From NCBI GenBank assembly GCA_947475125.1, contig CANJMX010000078.1, positions 1 through 7,297 on the forward strand: 7,297 nucleotides of DNA, read 5' to 3'. The notes beneath the pieces are model-generated. The model made no database searches. It had not been told where the DNA came from and was given only the letters and a program-made list of their open reading frames with translations. Source of the stretch: Actinomycetota bacterium. GTDB lineage: Bacteria > Actinomycetota > Thermoleophilia > Miltoncostaeales > Miltoncostaeaceae. This document shows positions 1-7,154 of the stretch, piece after piece; within the stretch, counting starts at the first letter, position 1, and the number at the start of each line of letters is the position of its first letter. Position numbers and translations under genes: made by a program.

Positions 1-23
1 CGGACAGTTGCTGTGCGGTTCAT
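1..23 (-). CDS. hisB: Start of imidazoleglycerol-phosphate dehydratase (HisB), cut by window edge
   Basis: Only the first seven codons and part of the eighth are present. They read M-N-R-T-A-T-V followed by a CG- codon, which must be Arg. This fits the usual HisB N-terminus, where R-x-A-x-V-x-R precedes a T-x-E-T motif. The ATG overlaps the hisD stop codon in an ATGA arrangement of 4 bases. A purine-rich ribosome binding site (GAGGTGAGGT at 31-40, minus strand) lies 7 bases upstream. HisB dehydrates imidazoleglycerol phosphate to imidazole-acetol phosphate, and its gene commonly follows hisD or hisC. The start codon is well supported by the overlap and the binding site. The identity rests on very few residues plus context, so another his gene remains possible. 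Confidence 0.55.
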
Positions 24-1279
24 GAGGACGACCTCACCTCTGCGGAGCGACGGTGCTCGGGGAATCCCTCCGCGTCGGCCAGTGCTGCCAGATGCGGTGC
101 GAGCCGGTCCACGGCCCCCTGCGGGATATCAACGAGCGCCATCCTGCGCATGTACGTTGCCGGCCCGACCGATGATGCGTGACGCGCTGCGCCGCCGGTG
201 GGAAGGATGTGGTTGGAACCCGCGACGTAATCGCCGAAGGCAGTGGCGCCGAGGGGCCCGAGGAAGACGCACCCCGCCCGGGTGATACGTGGTGCGACAG
301 CCTCCGCGTCGGAGATCGCGAGTTGCAGATGCTCCGGAGCAAAGGCCTCCGCCAAGGCGATGGCGTCGTCCTGCGTGGCGCAGTCGACGAGCGTGATGGT
401 ACCAACGGGCGGGTTCGCCTCCGAAAGCGCCATTGCAAGCGCATCGAGCACACTGGCGTCCCAGGCGGCGGCAATCGACGGGCTGTCGACACCGTGCTCG
501 GCCTGCGCGAGCAGATCCGCGGCAATCGCCACGGGGTTCGCAGTCGCGTCCAGCAGCACCACAAGCTCACTCGGCCCGGCGATCGAGTCGATCCCGACAG
601 TGCCAAAAACCTGACGCTTTGCCTCCTGTACCCAAGAATTCCCCGGGCCGGTGATGACGTCCACGCGTTCGATGGTCTGCGTACCGAAGGCAAGCGCCCC
701 AATGGCGGCTGCCCCACCCACCGAGACCACTTCATCCACTCCCAGAATTCCTGCCACGGCCAGCACCACCGCATTCGGAAGCCCCGACGGGCCGGCAGGT
801 GTGGCGACAACGATGCGCCCGACCCCGGCCACCTGCGCGGGAACCACGCCCATGATCACGCTGCTCGGATACGCCGCCCGGCCACCGGGCACATATACCC
901 CGGCCCCACCCACCGGGATCGCGCGGATGCGTACCGACTGCCCCTCGGGAAGGACAGCCTCCGACTCAGATGGGCAGCTCGCCTCGGCCACGGCGCGCAC
1001 GTTTGACACCGCGACATCAATGGCCGCGCGCAGGATGGGGTCGAGCACGGCCTGGGCCTCGGCGATGCGTGCCGGATCGACGATGGCGTCGCTGCCTGCA
1101 AAGGCCGGACAGTCAAATCGCCGGATCGAATCCAGCAGCGCGGCATCACCGCGCGCCCGTACATCAGCGAGGGCCTCCGCGACCATCAGCCCGGGGCCCT
1201 CTGCCGGTGCGGGACGCAGTTGCGCGGCAAATGCGCACGCACCGCCGGGCGCCATGCGCATTCGGCGCACGTCACTCAT
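20..1279 (-). CDS. hisD: Histidinol dehydrogenase
   Basis: The 419-residue protein is predicted to catalyse the last two steps of histidine synthesis, a Zn- and NAD-dependent oxidation of L-histidinol through the aldehyde to L-histidine, in the cytoplasm. Family landmarks appear in order: VYVPGG at 128-133, TGPGN at 210-214, IAGPSE at 233-238, QAEH at 259-262, PEHLQ at 315-319, GDYVAGSNHILPT at 349-361, and a C-terminal EGFPEH at 404-409. By comparison with E. coli HisD these give zinc ligands Gln259, His262, Asp350 and His409, and the catalytic pair Glu316-His317. All key residues are intact and the length is close to the usual 430 or so. The ATG overlaps the hisG stop codon by 4 bases (ATGA). 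A GGAG at 1288-1291 sits 8 bases upstream, so this start is well supported. The next gene starts inside the hisD stop codon. Confidence 0.97.
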   Translation of the reverse strand: MSDVRRMRMAPGGACAFAAQLRPAPAEGPGLMVAEALADVRARGDAALLDSIRRFDCPAFAGSDAIVDPARIAEAQAVLDPILRAAIDVAVSNVRAVAEASCPSESEAVLPEGQSVRIRAIPVGGAGVYVPGGRAAYPSSVIMGVVPAQVAGVGRIVVATPAGPSGLPNAVVLAVAGILGVDEVVSVGGAAAIGALAFGTQTIERVDVITGPGNSWVQEAKRQVFGTVGIDSIAGPSELVVLLDATANPVAIAADLLAQAEHGVDSPSIAAAWDASVLDALAMALSEANPPVGTITLVDCATQDDAIALAEAFAPEHLQLAISDAEAVAPRITRAGCVFLGPLGATAFGDYVAGSNHILPTGGAARHASSVGPATYMRRMALVDIPQGAVDRLAPHLAALADAEGFPEHRRSAEVRSSS

Positions 1280-1911
1280 CGTGCGTGCTCCGCAAACCTC
1301 CGCACGAGATCGTCGACCGCTGCTGCCTCCAGCTTGTGACTCACCCGGTTGGCGATAAGACGCGCTGACGAGTCGAAGATCTGCTCACGCTCAACGAGCC
1401 CGTTCTCGCGAAGTGTCTTGCCCGTTGCCACGAGATCCACGATTCCATCTGCGAGCCCCACGAGCGGCGCGAGCTCGACGGAGCCATTCACCTTCACGAT
1501 CTCGGCCTTGCGACCCGTGCTCTCAAACCAGGCTTCGGCGACATTCACATACTTCGACGCCACCCGCACCACTCCAAAGCGCTCAATGGCGGCGGGTGCC
1601 GGGTCATCGCCGGCCATGGTCGCCCACACCATCCGGCATGCCCCGAACCCGAGGTCGAGAAGCTCGTACACGTCGGGCTGCCGCTCCAGCAGCACGTCGC
1701 GGCCCACGATCCCGAGGTCGGCCGCACCGCTCTCAACGTATACCGGCACGTCGGTCGGACGGGTGGTGATGTACGTAGGCCCATCGGGGCACTTCACGAT
1801 CAACTTGCGCCCGAGATTCAGCAGTGGGTCAATCGGGAGCCCGGCTGCCTTCAGCGCCTCAAGCGACTCATCAAACAGCGCTCCACGCGGCACGCAGATG
1901 GTCAGATCCAT
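1276..1911 (-). CDS. hisG: ATP phosphoribosyltransferase catalytic subunit, short form
   Basis: This 211-residue protein catalyses the first step of histidine synthesis, joining ATP and PRPP to give phosphoribosyl-ATP. The HisG signature spans residues 146-167: Glu146, five residues, Gly152, then VDLVATGKTL, with TGKTL at 163-167 forming the PRPP phosphate-binding loop. The N-terminus (ICVPRGALFDES) is also typical. The protein ends near residue 210 and lacks the C-terminal ACT-like regulatory domain of the long form, which is about 290-300 residues. It is therefore the short class that needs HisZ for activity and histidine feedback, and hisZ lies immediately upstream. The ATG overlaps the end of hisZ by 10 bases. 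It follows AGGAGG at 1916-1921, the best ribosome binding site in the window. The stop codon overlaps the hisD start. Confidence 0.97.
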   Translation of the reverse strand: MDLTICVPRGALFDESLEALKAAGLPIDPLLNLGRKLIVKCPDGPTYITTRPTDVPVYVESGAADLGIVGRDVLLERQPDVYELLDLGFGACRMVWATMAGDDPAPAAIERFGVVRVASKYVNVAEAWFESTGRKAEIVKVNGSVELAPLVGLADGIVDLVATGKTLRENGLVEREQIFDSSARLIANRVSHKLEAAAVDDLVRRFAEHAR

Positions 1912-3134
1912 GGACCCTCCTCAAGCGAGGCGATCCGGGTTGCAACGCCATCGGTCACGTCAACGACCTTCCAGCCCGATTTCATGGGGCGCGCCACGTA
2001 GCGCAGCCCCTGCGTGCGGGCGAACTCTTCAGGGCCCGCATAGGCCGCCAAGACCCCGACCACGGGAATCCCTGTGGCGCGAAGCATCGCGGCGGCGGTC
2101 ACCCGCGTGTCGGATCCACCCACAACCAGAACTCCGCGGGGTTCACGCCCCTCCGGCACGCCGACGGCGTGGTGAAGGAGATCCAGCGTCACCGCGACGC
2201 CCACCGCCGGCCGTGGGCGGCCAAATCGTGCGCCCAGGGCGTCGTAGCGCCCCCCGACGGCAACGGGCGCCGATGCACCCGGGGCATAGGCCTCGATCAC
2301 GACGCCCGAGTAGTAGTTCCAATCTCGCACCACCCCGAGGTCGATCATGGGCGTGGGCGCCCCGTAGGCGGCGACAAGATCGAGCGTGTGCAGCAGGCGC
2401 GCGCACTCAGCTGCTGCCGCAGGGGCGATCTTCGCGATCCGGGTGAGCAGCTCGCCACCCCCGCGGAGATTGGGGAGTTCCGCAAGCAGGGCACCCAGCC
2501 TGCCGCGCGCACGGCGCACCCGCCGGGTCTCGTTGGCCCACGCCACCATGCTCCGCCCCTGAAGCGCACCCCAAAGGGCGTCGCGGGCATCCTGATCGGC
2601 ATCGACCGCGTCCAGAACCGCATCCACCAGCGCGACCGATCCAATGGCGACCTGCGGCTGCTCGAGGCCAGCGGCCTGTAGCGCGGCTGCCAGCGCGGCA
2701 ATGATCTCGGCGTCGTCTTCCGCTCCCCCAGCGCCCGCAAGCTCGATTCCCACCTGCCGCCGCTCTGCGCCCTGGCCGGTACCCGCCGACGGCGGCCGCA
2801 CCGCCCTGGCCGCGTACGACACGCGAACGGGGCCGGGCTCGTCGGCCATCCGGGTGGCGATGAGACGGGCGATGGGGATTGTCAGGTCTGGCCGGAGCAC
2901 GAGCACGCGCCCCTGGTCATCAAACATCCGGTACGCACGGCCGATGCCCTGGTCCTGCCCCCGGTCGACCACGTCCGAGAACTCAATGAGCGGCGTACGC
3001 ACTTCGCGGTACCCGAACGACGAGAAGACGCCCGTAAGGGTGGTCTCCAGCGCCGAGAGCTCGGCGGCCTCGACAGGAAGCACATCTCTTACGCCATCGG
3101 GCAAGGGCACCCGGTCGCCCATGAAGTCAGTCAT
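1902..3134 (-). CDS. hisZ: ATP phosphoribosyltransferase regulatory subunit (HisRS paralogue)
   Basis: This 410-residue protein has the class II histidyl-tRNA synthetase fold but is predicted to act as the regulatory partner of short HisG, forming the ATP phosphoribosyltransferase complex and giving histidine feedback. Landmarks: LPDGVRDVLP at 11-20, LRPDLTIPIAR at 80-90, RRQVGIELAG at 125-134, VRDWNYYSG at 269-277, VGGRYDAL at 293-300, and AVGVAVTLDLL at 310-320. The Arg-x-Glu of synthetase motif 2 is replaced by VRPP (112-115), and the motif 3 Arg is missing (TLDLL). That argues for HisZ rather than HisS. About 80 C-terminal residues (330-410) follow the core. The frame opens at 3188, but that start would overlap murA by 62 bases. 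I chose the ATG at 3134, which overlaps the murA stop by 8 bases; an ATG at 3122 also fits. No strong binding site is visible, so translational coupling to murA is likely. Confidence 0.9.
   Translation of the reverse strand: MTDFMGDRVPLPDGVRDVLPVEAAELSALETTLTGVFSSFGYREVRTPLIEFSDVVDRGQDQGIGRAYRMFDDQGRVLVLRPDLTIPIARLIATRMADEPGPVRVSYAARAVRPPSAGTGQGAERRQVGIELAGAGGAEDDAEIIAALAAALQAAGLEQPQVAIGSVALVDAVLDAVDADQDARDALWGALQGRSMVAWANETRRVRRARGRLGALLAELPNLRGGGELLTRIAKIAPAAAAECARLLHTLDLVAAYGAPTPMIDLGVVRDWNYYSGVVIEAYAPGASAPVAVGGRYDALGARFGRPRPAVGVAVTLDLLHHAVGVPEGREPRGVLVVGGSDTRVTAAAMLRATGIPVVGVLAAYAGPEEFARTQGLRYVARPMKSGWKVVDVTDGVATRIASLEEGPWI
1916..1921 (-). promoter_or_regulatory. Strong ribosome binding site of hisG
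   Basis: The minus strand reads AGGAGG, a full Shine-Dalgarno consensus, 4 bases before the hisG ATG. It lies within the last codons of hisZ (Glu-Glu-Gly). This fixes the hisG start. It is also clearly stronger than the sites before murA, hisZ or the aminotransferase, so HisG may be translated independently and more heavily than its partner HisZ. Confidence 0.8.
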
Positions 3135-4416
3135 CAACGCGCTCAATCCGAGCACCGACAGCGCGAAGGCGCTCGTCGATTCGCTCATAGCCCCGGTCGA
3201 TCTGGGTGATGTTGCCGATGGTCGTTGTCCCCTTCGCCGCCAGCCCCGCGATCAGCATTGCCATTCCGGCTCGGATGTCAGGGCTTTCCACGCGTTCCCC
3301 GTACAGCTGCGCGGGACCGCTCACCACCACGCGGTGGGGATCGCACAGGATGATTCGAGCGCCCATGGCCACGAGCTTGTCAACGAAGAAGAGGCGGTTC
3401 TCAAACATCTTCTCGAAGATCATTACTTCGCCGCGGGCCTGCGTCGCCACCGCAGTCGCGATCGACGTGAGATCCGCCGGGAAGGCCGGCCATGGCCCAT
3501 CATCGATCTTTGGAATCGCCCCGCCCTCATCGGCCACGATCTCAAGTGACTGTTCGGGTGGCACTCTCAGGGAGCCGTCGGGAAGCCACTCGACGTGGAT
3601 CCCCAGCCGACCGAACCCCAGGAGAATGGCGCGCATGTCCTCCGGCCTGGCATCGTCGATCACCAAGTCGGACCCAGTGATGGCTGCCAATCCGATGAAC
3701 GAGGCGATCTCGATGTAGTCGGGCCCGATCCGGTATCGGCCGCCGCCCAGTCGCTCCACCCCATCGATGATCAGACGATTCGTACCAATGCCGTCGATCC
3801 GGGCACCCAAGGTCACGAGGAAGTTGGCCAGGTCCTGCACGTGCGGCTCGCTGGCCGCATTGAGCACCACGGTGCGACCCTCAGCGAGCACCGCCGCCAT
3901 GAGCACGTTCTCCGTGGCCGTCACAGATGCCTCGTCCAGGAAGATCTCCGCGCCGCGGAGTCCCTTGTGGGACATCTCGTATGCCCGGTCAACCTCGGCG
4001 ATCTCCGCGCCCAGCGCCCGGAACGCCATCAGGTGTGTGTCAATCCTCCGGCGCCCGATGAAGTCGCCGCCCGGAAGGGGCAGCCTGATCGACGCCTCGC
4101 GGGCGAGCAGTGGCCCGGCAAACAGCACCGAGGCACGGATTCGGCGGCACAGATCGGGATCGAGCGCAGTTCCCCTGATCGTCTCGGCCTTGAACGCGAG
4201 GGCACCATCGGCCTCTTCGCGCACCGATACCCCGAGGTCATCAAGGATCGCCAGCATGGCGTGAACGTCCAGAATGTCGGGGACATTCTCGAGAATGACC
4301 TCCTCATCAGTGAGGAGGACGGCGGCGAGGATCGGCAGGGCGGCATTCTTGTTCCCCGTAGGGGTAACCGTACCCGCCAGTGCGTGCCCGCCCTGGATCA
4401 CGAACTGCTGGCTCAC
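3127..4416 (-). CDS. murA: UDP-N-acetylglucosamine 1-carboxyvinyltransferase with Asp at the catalytic Cys position
   Basis: MurA transfers enolpyruvate from PEP to UDP-N-acetylglucosamine, the first committed step of peptidoglycan synthesis, in the cytoplasm. Numbering from the GTG at 4416 (429 residues), the family landmarks are: GNKNAALP at 21-28 (Lys23, Asn24, matching E. coli Lys22 and Asn23), PGGDFIGRRRID at 115-126, PAFPADLTS at 310-318 (Asp315, matching Asp305), SPDIRAG at 378-384 (Arg382, matching Arg397), and IDRGYERIDERLRAVGA at 406-422. The residue matching E. coli Cys115 is Asp118 (codon GAC at 4063-4065). Arg123 matches Arg120, while the neighbouring Ala and Pro are both Arg. 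The frame extends to a GTG at 4434, which overlaps the upstream stop. I preferred 4416 because MSQQFVIQGG lines up with family N-termini. Neither start has a clear binding site. The two-domain protein is full length. Confidence 0.95.
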   Translation of the reverse strand: MSQQFVIQGGHALAGTVTPTGNKNAALPILAAVLLTDEEVILENVPDILDVHAMLAILDDLGVSVREEADGALAFKAETIRGTALDPDLCRRIRASVLFAGPLLAREASIRLPLPGGDFIGRRRIDTHLMAFRALGAEIAEVDRAYEMSHKGLRGAEIFLDEASVTATENVLMAAVLAEGRTVVLNAASEPHVQDLANFLVTLGARIDGIGTNRLIIDGVERLGGGRYRIGPDYIEIASFIGLAAITGSDLVIDDARPEDMRAILLGFGRLGIHVEWLPDGSLRVPPEQSLEIVADEGGAIPKIDDGPWPAFPADLTSIATAVATQARGEVMIFEKMFENRLFFVDKLVAMGARIILCDPHRVVVSGPAQLYGERVESPDIRAGMAMLIAGLAAKGTTTIGNITQIDRGYERIDERLRAVGARIERVDD

Positions 4417-4427
4417 GGGCGGGCACG

Positions 4428-5618
4428 CTAACACGCAACGAGGGTGCTGAGCGCCTCCGTGAGCCGATTGATGTCATCGGTATCGGTAAAGAACGCGCAG
4501 GAGGCCCGCAGTTGTCCGGGCGCAGGAAGCGGACGCACGATCACACCCCGACCAGCCAGGGCTGCTGCGGCCATCTCGGGTGCCACCCCGGGTACTGAGA
4601 ATGCCACCAGACCCGACCCGCTCAACCGGGGCGGATCCAGCTGCGCGCCGTCTGTCTCGTCGAGCGCCCGCCGGCAGGCTCGCGCTGCGGCAGCGGTGGC
4701 CGCATGGACCGCGTCCCAGCCCAGCCCCTCAAGCCATTCGATCGATGCAGCCCACCCCGCGAGCAGAATCTCGGGCTGCGTGGAGGCCTCAAACCGGCGG
4801 GCATCGGCATGCATCGTCAGCGACCCGTCCCAGCCATGATCGGTACCGGTCTCATACCCGGAGAACACCACGGAAAGCCGATCACGCGCTGCATCCGACA
4901 CCCACAGCGCCCCGAGGCCCTCGGGGCCCAGAAGCCACTTCTGCGCCGGCATCGCATAGGCATCAACGCCCAGAGCCACCGGGTCCACCGCGATCGCACC
5001 CGCCGCCTGCGCGCCATCCACAAGCACAACCGCGCCCACCTCATGCGCTGCAGTGGCCGCGCCGCGGATATCAAGCACGGCGCCAGTGAGCCATGAGACA
5101 TGGGAGAGCGCCACCAGCCGTGTTCGGGGCGAGCACGCCGTGCGCACGACCTCCTCGAGGCCGCCGGATCCATCCCCCACGTCCACCACTCGCAGTACCG
5201 CGCCCGATCTCCGTGCTGCGGCGGCGAGTGGCACGACCAGGCCAGGGTGCTCCATTCCGGTCGTCACCAACTCGTCGCCCGGCACGAGGTTGAGCCCCCA
5301 GATCACTGCGTTCATTGCGTGCGTGCTGCTCTGGGCAATCGCGATCTCGCCCGCCGGACGTCCAAGTACCCGGCCCACCGCGGACCTCACCGCAGCCTGA
5401 CGCTGCCGGCCGGCATCGACGGCCGCGGCGCTCATGCGTCCCCTGCTCGCCTGAAGCGCAATCATCTCGCGCATGGCCTCGATGGCTGGGGTGGGAAGCG
5501 GACCGGCTCCGCCGGTGTTCAGATACGCCTCCGTGGCCAGCGAGGGGAGGGCCGCGCGAACCGACGCCTGCCAGCGAGCCTGAGCGTCATCCTCTGACTG
5601 CCTGTCAGGGGCGGTCAC
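4428..5618 (-). CDS. Class V aminotransferase-fold PLP-dependent enzyme, substrate unknown
   Basis: This 396-residue protein belongs to the aminotransferase class V group, which includes cysteine desulfurases, isopenicillin N epimerase-like proteins and related lyases. It opens with YLNTGGAGPLP at 32-42. QSSTHAMN at 96-103 is the cofactor phosphate region, and MEHPG at 122-126 supplies the ring-stacking His124. VDGAQAAG at 200-207 gives Asp201 and Gln204. AQKWLLGPEGLG at 225-236 contains the PLP-binding Lys227. VRPLPAPGQLRAS at 361-373 gives the probable carboxylate-binding Arg371. No mobile loop with a catalytic Cys typical of cysteine desulfurases is evident, so a desulfurase role is not assumed. 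There is no signal peptide. The GTG overlaps the stop codon of the FAD oxidoreductase (GTGA, 4 bases) without a strong binding site, implying coupled translation and perhaps a shared pathway. The fold is secure; the reaction is not known. Confidence 0.88.
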   Translation of the reverse strand: MTAPDRQSEDDAQARWQASVRAALPSLATEAYLNTGGAGPLPTPAIEAMREMIALQASRGRMSAAAVDAGRQRQAAVRSAVGRVLGRPAGEIAIAQSSTHAMNAVIWGLNLVPGDELVTTGMEHPGLVVPLAAAARRSGAVLRVVDVGDGSGGLEEVVRTACSPRTRLVALSHVSWLTGAVLDIRGAATAAHEVGAVVLVDGAQAAGAIAVDPVALGVDAYAMPAQKWLLGPEGLGALWVSDAARDRLSVVFSGYETGTDHGWDGSLTMHADARRFEASTQPEILLAGWAASIEWLEGLGWDAVHAATAAAARACRRALDETDGAQLDPPRLSGSGLVAFSVPGVAPEMAAAALAGRGVIVRPLPAPGQLRASCAFFTDTDDINRLTEALSTLVAC

Positions 5619-6940
5619 AGCTGCATCGCCGACACAACGTCAGCGGCCCGGAATCCGCTTGAAACGGCGCCTTCTATCGAGGGGTGAGCGGTCACATCGC
5701 CAGCCAACAGCACGTTGGGAATCGACGTACGCGCCCCGGGAAGCGCGCGACGTGTGCCGGGGGGTACCCGGAACTGGGCGAAGGGCTCCACCACCACGTC
5801 GGCCAACCGGGCATGGCGACCCCAGTCGAACCCGGGGCTCCATCGACCCACCATCCGTGCCATCTCCCCCTCCAGACCACTCACGTCGGATGGCGGGCCC
5901 GCGTCCCCATGGACGCAGGTCGCCAGAAGCACGTACGGCGGTCCCAGGCCGGGTCGCGTGAGGTTGGACTCCTGGCACACCAGATCGATGCGTCGGCCGG
6001 ACGCACGTGGCGCGCTGTTCAGCACGATCACCTGTCCGGAATGCAGCGGCCGACCAAGCGTGTAGATCAGGGTCGTCACCCCCGCGGGATCCACGTCGAG
6101 GCTCGTGGCGGTGCGGGAGTCGTGGGGGGCGAGAAGCCGCCGCGCAGCCGGCGCCTGGGCTGCAACAACAACGACGTCCGCACCCAGCAGCTCCCCACCG
6201 TCCAGTCGTACCGCGGTCGCCCGGCCGCCCTCGCCCACAACGATTTCGGCCGCAGGGCTCCCGGTGCGGATGCATCCGCCACCCTGCATCACCGACGCCG
6301 CGGCCCACTCGGCGATCATCCCGTGCCCCTCAACGGGTATCGCCGCCCGGCCGCGCACCAGCATCCGCATGAGGAACCGGAAGTACCCGGCATCCGACTC
6401 CAACGCGGGATCCAGTGTGATCACGCCGAAGAGCGGCCGGAAGAACCCCTCAATCGCCCCACCCGAGAACCCGCGGCGCCGTAGGTAGTCGGCCGTCGTC
6501 TGATCCTGCTCCTCTCCGCCGAGCAGGTGTGCGCACGAAGTGACCCGCACCTCAGCTGCCAGGCGCCCAAGTCGAATGACGTCGGCCGTGGTGAATGACG
6601 GGAAGCGCCGAACCAACCGCGCCGACAGCCCCAGCCGGTGCCAATCGAGACCGTCGTGCACCACCGCGCCCCGGTCGAATGGCACCAGATCCCGCTGCCG
6701 GAAGCCGATTTCACCCAAAAAGGTGCTCGTGTCCTCGTACGCAGTGAAAACCGACTGGAAGCCACGGTCTGCCGGCCGCCCAGCCACGTCCACGGTCTGG
6801 GCCCGCCCGCCGACCTGCGCCGATGCCTCGACCACGGTCACCCGCGCGCCATCCCGGGTCAGCCGATGCGCGGCCGAAAGGCCAGCCAGGCCGGCACCGA
6901 CCACCACGCAGTTGACTCCGTGCCCGCCGTGTTTGTTCAC
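5615..6940 (-). CDS. FAD-dependent oxidoreductase of the amine oxidase / phytoene desaturase family
   Basis: This 441-residue flavoprotein has the N-terminal Rossmann motif VVVGAGLAGLSAAHRL at 12-27 (GxGxxG at 15-20). Glu38 ends the second strand (VTVVEAS) and should bind the FAD ribose, and VGGRAQT at 43-49 follows. The C-terminal FAD motif is NVLLAGDVTAHPSIEGAVSSG at 409-429. This layout is shared by monoamine oxidases, protoporphyrinogen oxidase-like proteins and carotenoid desaturases. The substrate-binding middle is too divergent for me to choose among them. No signal peptide or clear membrane helix is seen. The GTG start is supported by GGTAGGA at 6948-6954, whose AGGA core ends 7 bases upstream. 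It is the first gene after the rRNA terminator and probably heads the operon. Its stop codon overlaps the start of the PLP enzyme, so the two may act on connected substrates. Confidence 0.9.
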   Translation of the reverse strand: MNKHGGHGVNCVVVGAGLAGLSAAHRLTRDGARVTVVEASAQVGGRAQTVDVAGRPADRGFQSVFTAYEDTSTFLGEIGFRQRDLVPFDRGAVVHDGLDWHRLGLSARLVRRFPSFTTADVIRLGRLAAEVRVTSCAHLLGGEEQDQTTADYLRRRGFSGGAIEGFFRPLFGVITLDPALESDAGYFRFLMRMLVRGRAAIPVEGHGMIAEWAAASVMQGGGCIRTGSPAAEIVVGEGGRATAVRLDGGELLGADVVVVAAQAPAARRLLAPHDSRTATSLDVDPAGVTTLIYTLGRPLHSGQVIVLNSAPRASGRRIDLVCQESNLTRPGLGPPYVLLATCVHGDAGPPSDVSGLEGEMARMVGRWSPGFDWGRHARLADVVVEPFAQFRVPPGTRRALPGARTSIPNVLLAGDVTAHPSIEGAVSSGFRAADVVSAMQL

Positions 6941-6947
6941 GCGGCAA

Positions 6948-6954
6948 TCCTACC
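6948..6954 (-). promoter_or_regulatory. Ribosome binding site of the FAD oxidoreductase
   Basis: The minus strand reads GGTAGGA, with the AGGA core 7 bases before a GTG codon. This supports that GTG as the start over later in-frame GTG codons, which would cut into the FAD-binding glycine motif. Confidence 0.6.
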
Positions 6955-7100
6955 CGCCACCGTCCGTGGACGTATCCCATCCGTGCTCCACGCCGGAGAC
7001 GGGAGATCACGTAACTCGGTCGGTGCCACGGCTGCAACCACAAAGCCGGGGAGCCTCATGCAACCGGCGGGAACGCTGAGTTACATCACCGACTGGGTCG

Positions 7101-7144
7101 CGAACGCAAAAACACGAAGGGCCGCGCGTGAACGCGGCCCTTCG
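7101..7144 (-). terminator. Intrinsic terminator of the rRNA operon
   Basis: A perfect 12-base-pair GC-rich stem (arms 7133-7144 and 7115-7126) closes a 6-base loop (7127-7132). On the minus strand it is followed by TG and then five T residues (7107-7111 region). It starts 10 bases past the 3' end of the 5S rRNA, the expected place for the end of a ribosomal RNA transcript. It also separates rRNA transcription from the downstream FAD-oxidoreductase operon. Confidence 0.93.
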
Positions 7145-7154
7145 ATGCAATGAA

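Noticed and set aside
179..1368. Long open frames on the plus strand opposite hisD and hisG
   Set aside because: They lie opposite well-supported genes, are rich in Arg, Pro, Ser and Ala, match no family I know and lack ribosome binding sites. In GC-rich DNA such antisense frames are expected.
1902..3134. Calling the gene histidyl-tRNA synthetase (hisS)
   Set aside because: Motif 2 and motif 3 catalytic residues are missing, and it sits directly before a short hisG, which requires HisZ.
3135..3188. Longer hisZ reading from the ATG at 3188
   Set aside because: It would add 18 residues not typical of HisZ and overlap murA by 62 bases; the ATG at 3134 gives a normal N-terminus and a short overlap.
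1349..4598. Plus-strand open frames of up to 365 residues opposite hisG, hisZ and murA
   Set aside because: Same low-complexity composition, no recognisable motif, and full overlap with genes whose catalytic motifs are clear on the minus strand.
4428..5618. Calling the PLP enzyme a cysteine desulfurase (SufS/IscS)
   Set aside because: No catalytic-Cys loop in the expected place and no Suf or Isc partner gene nearby; only the shared fold is supported.
7080..7109. Possible minus-strand promoter TTGCGT, 18 bases, TGTAAC just past the terminator
   Set aside because: Only 3 of 6 and 4 of 6 matches to the sigma-70 boxes, and the -35 box falls in the terminator T-tract; too weak to annotate.
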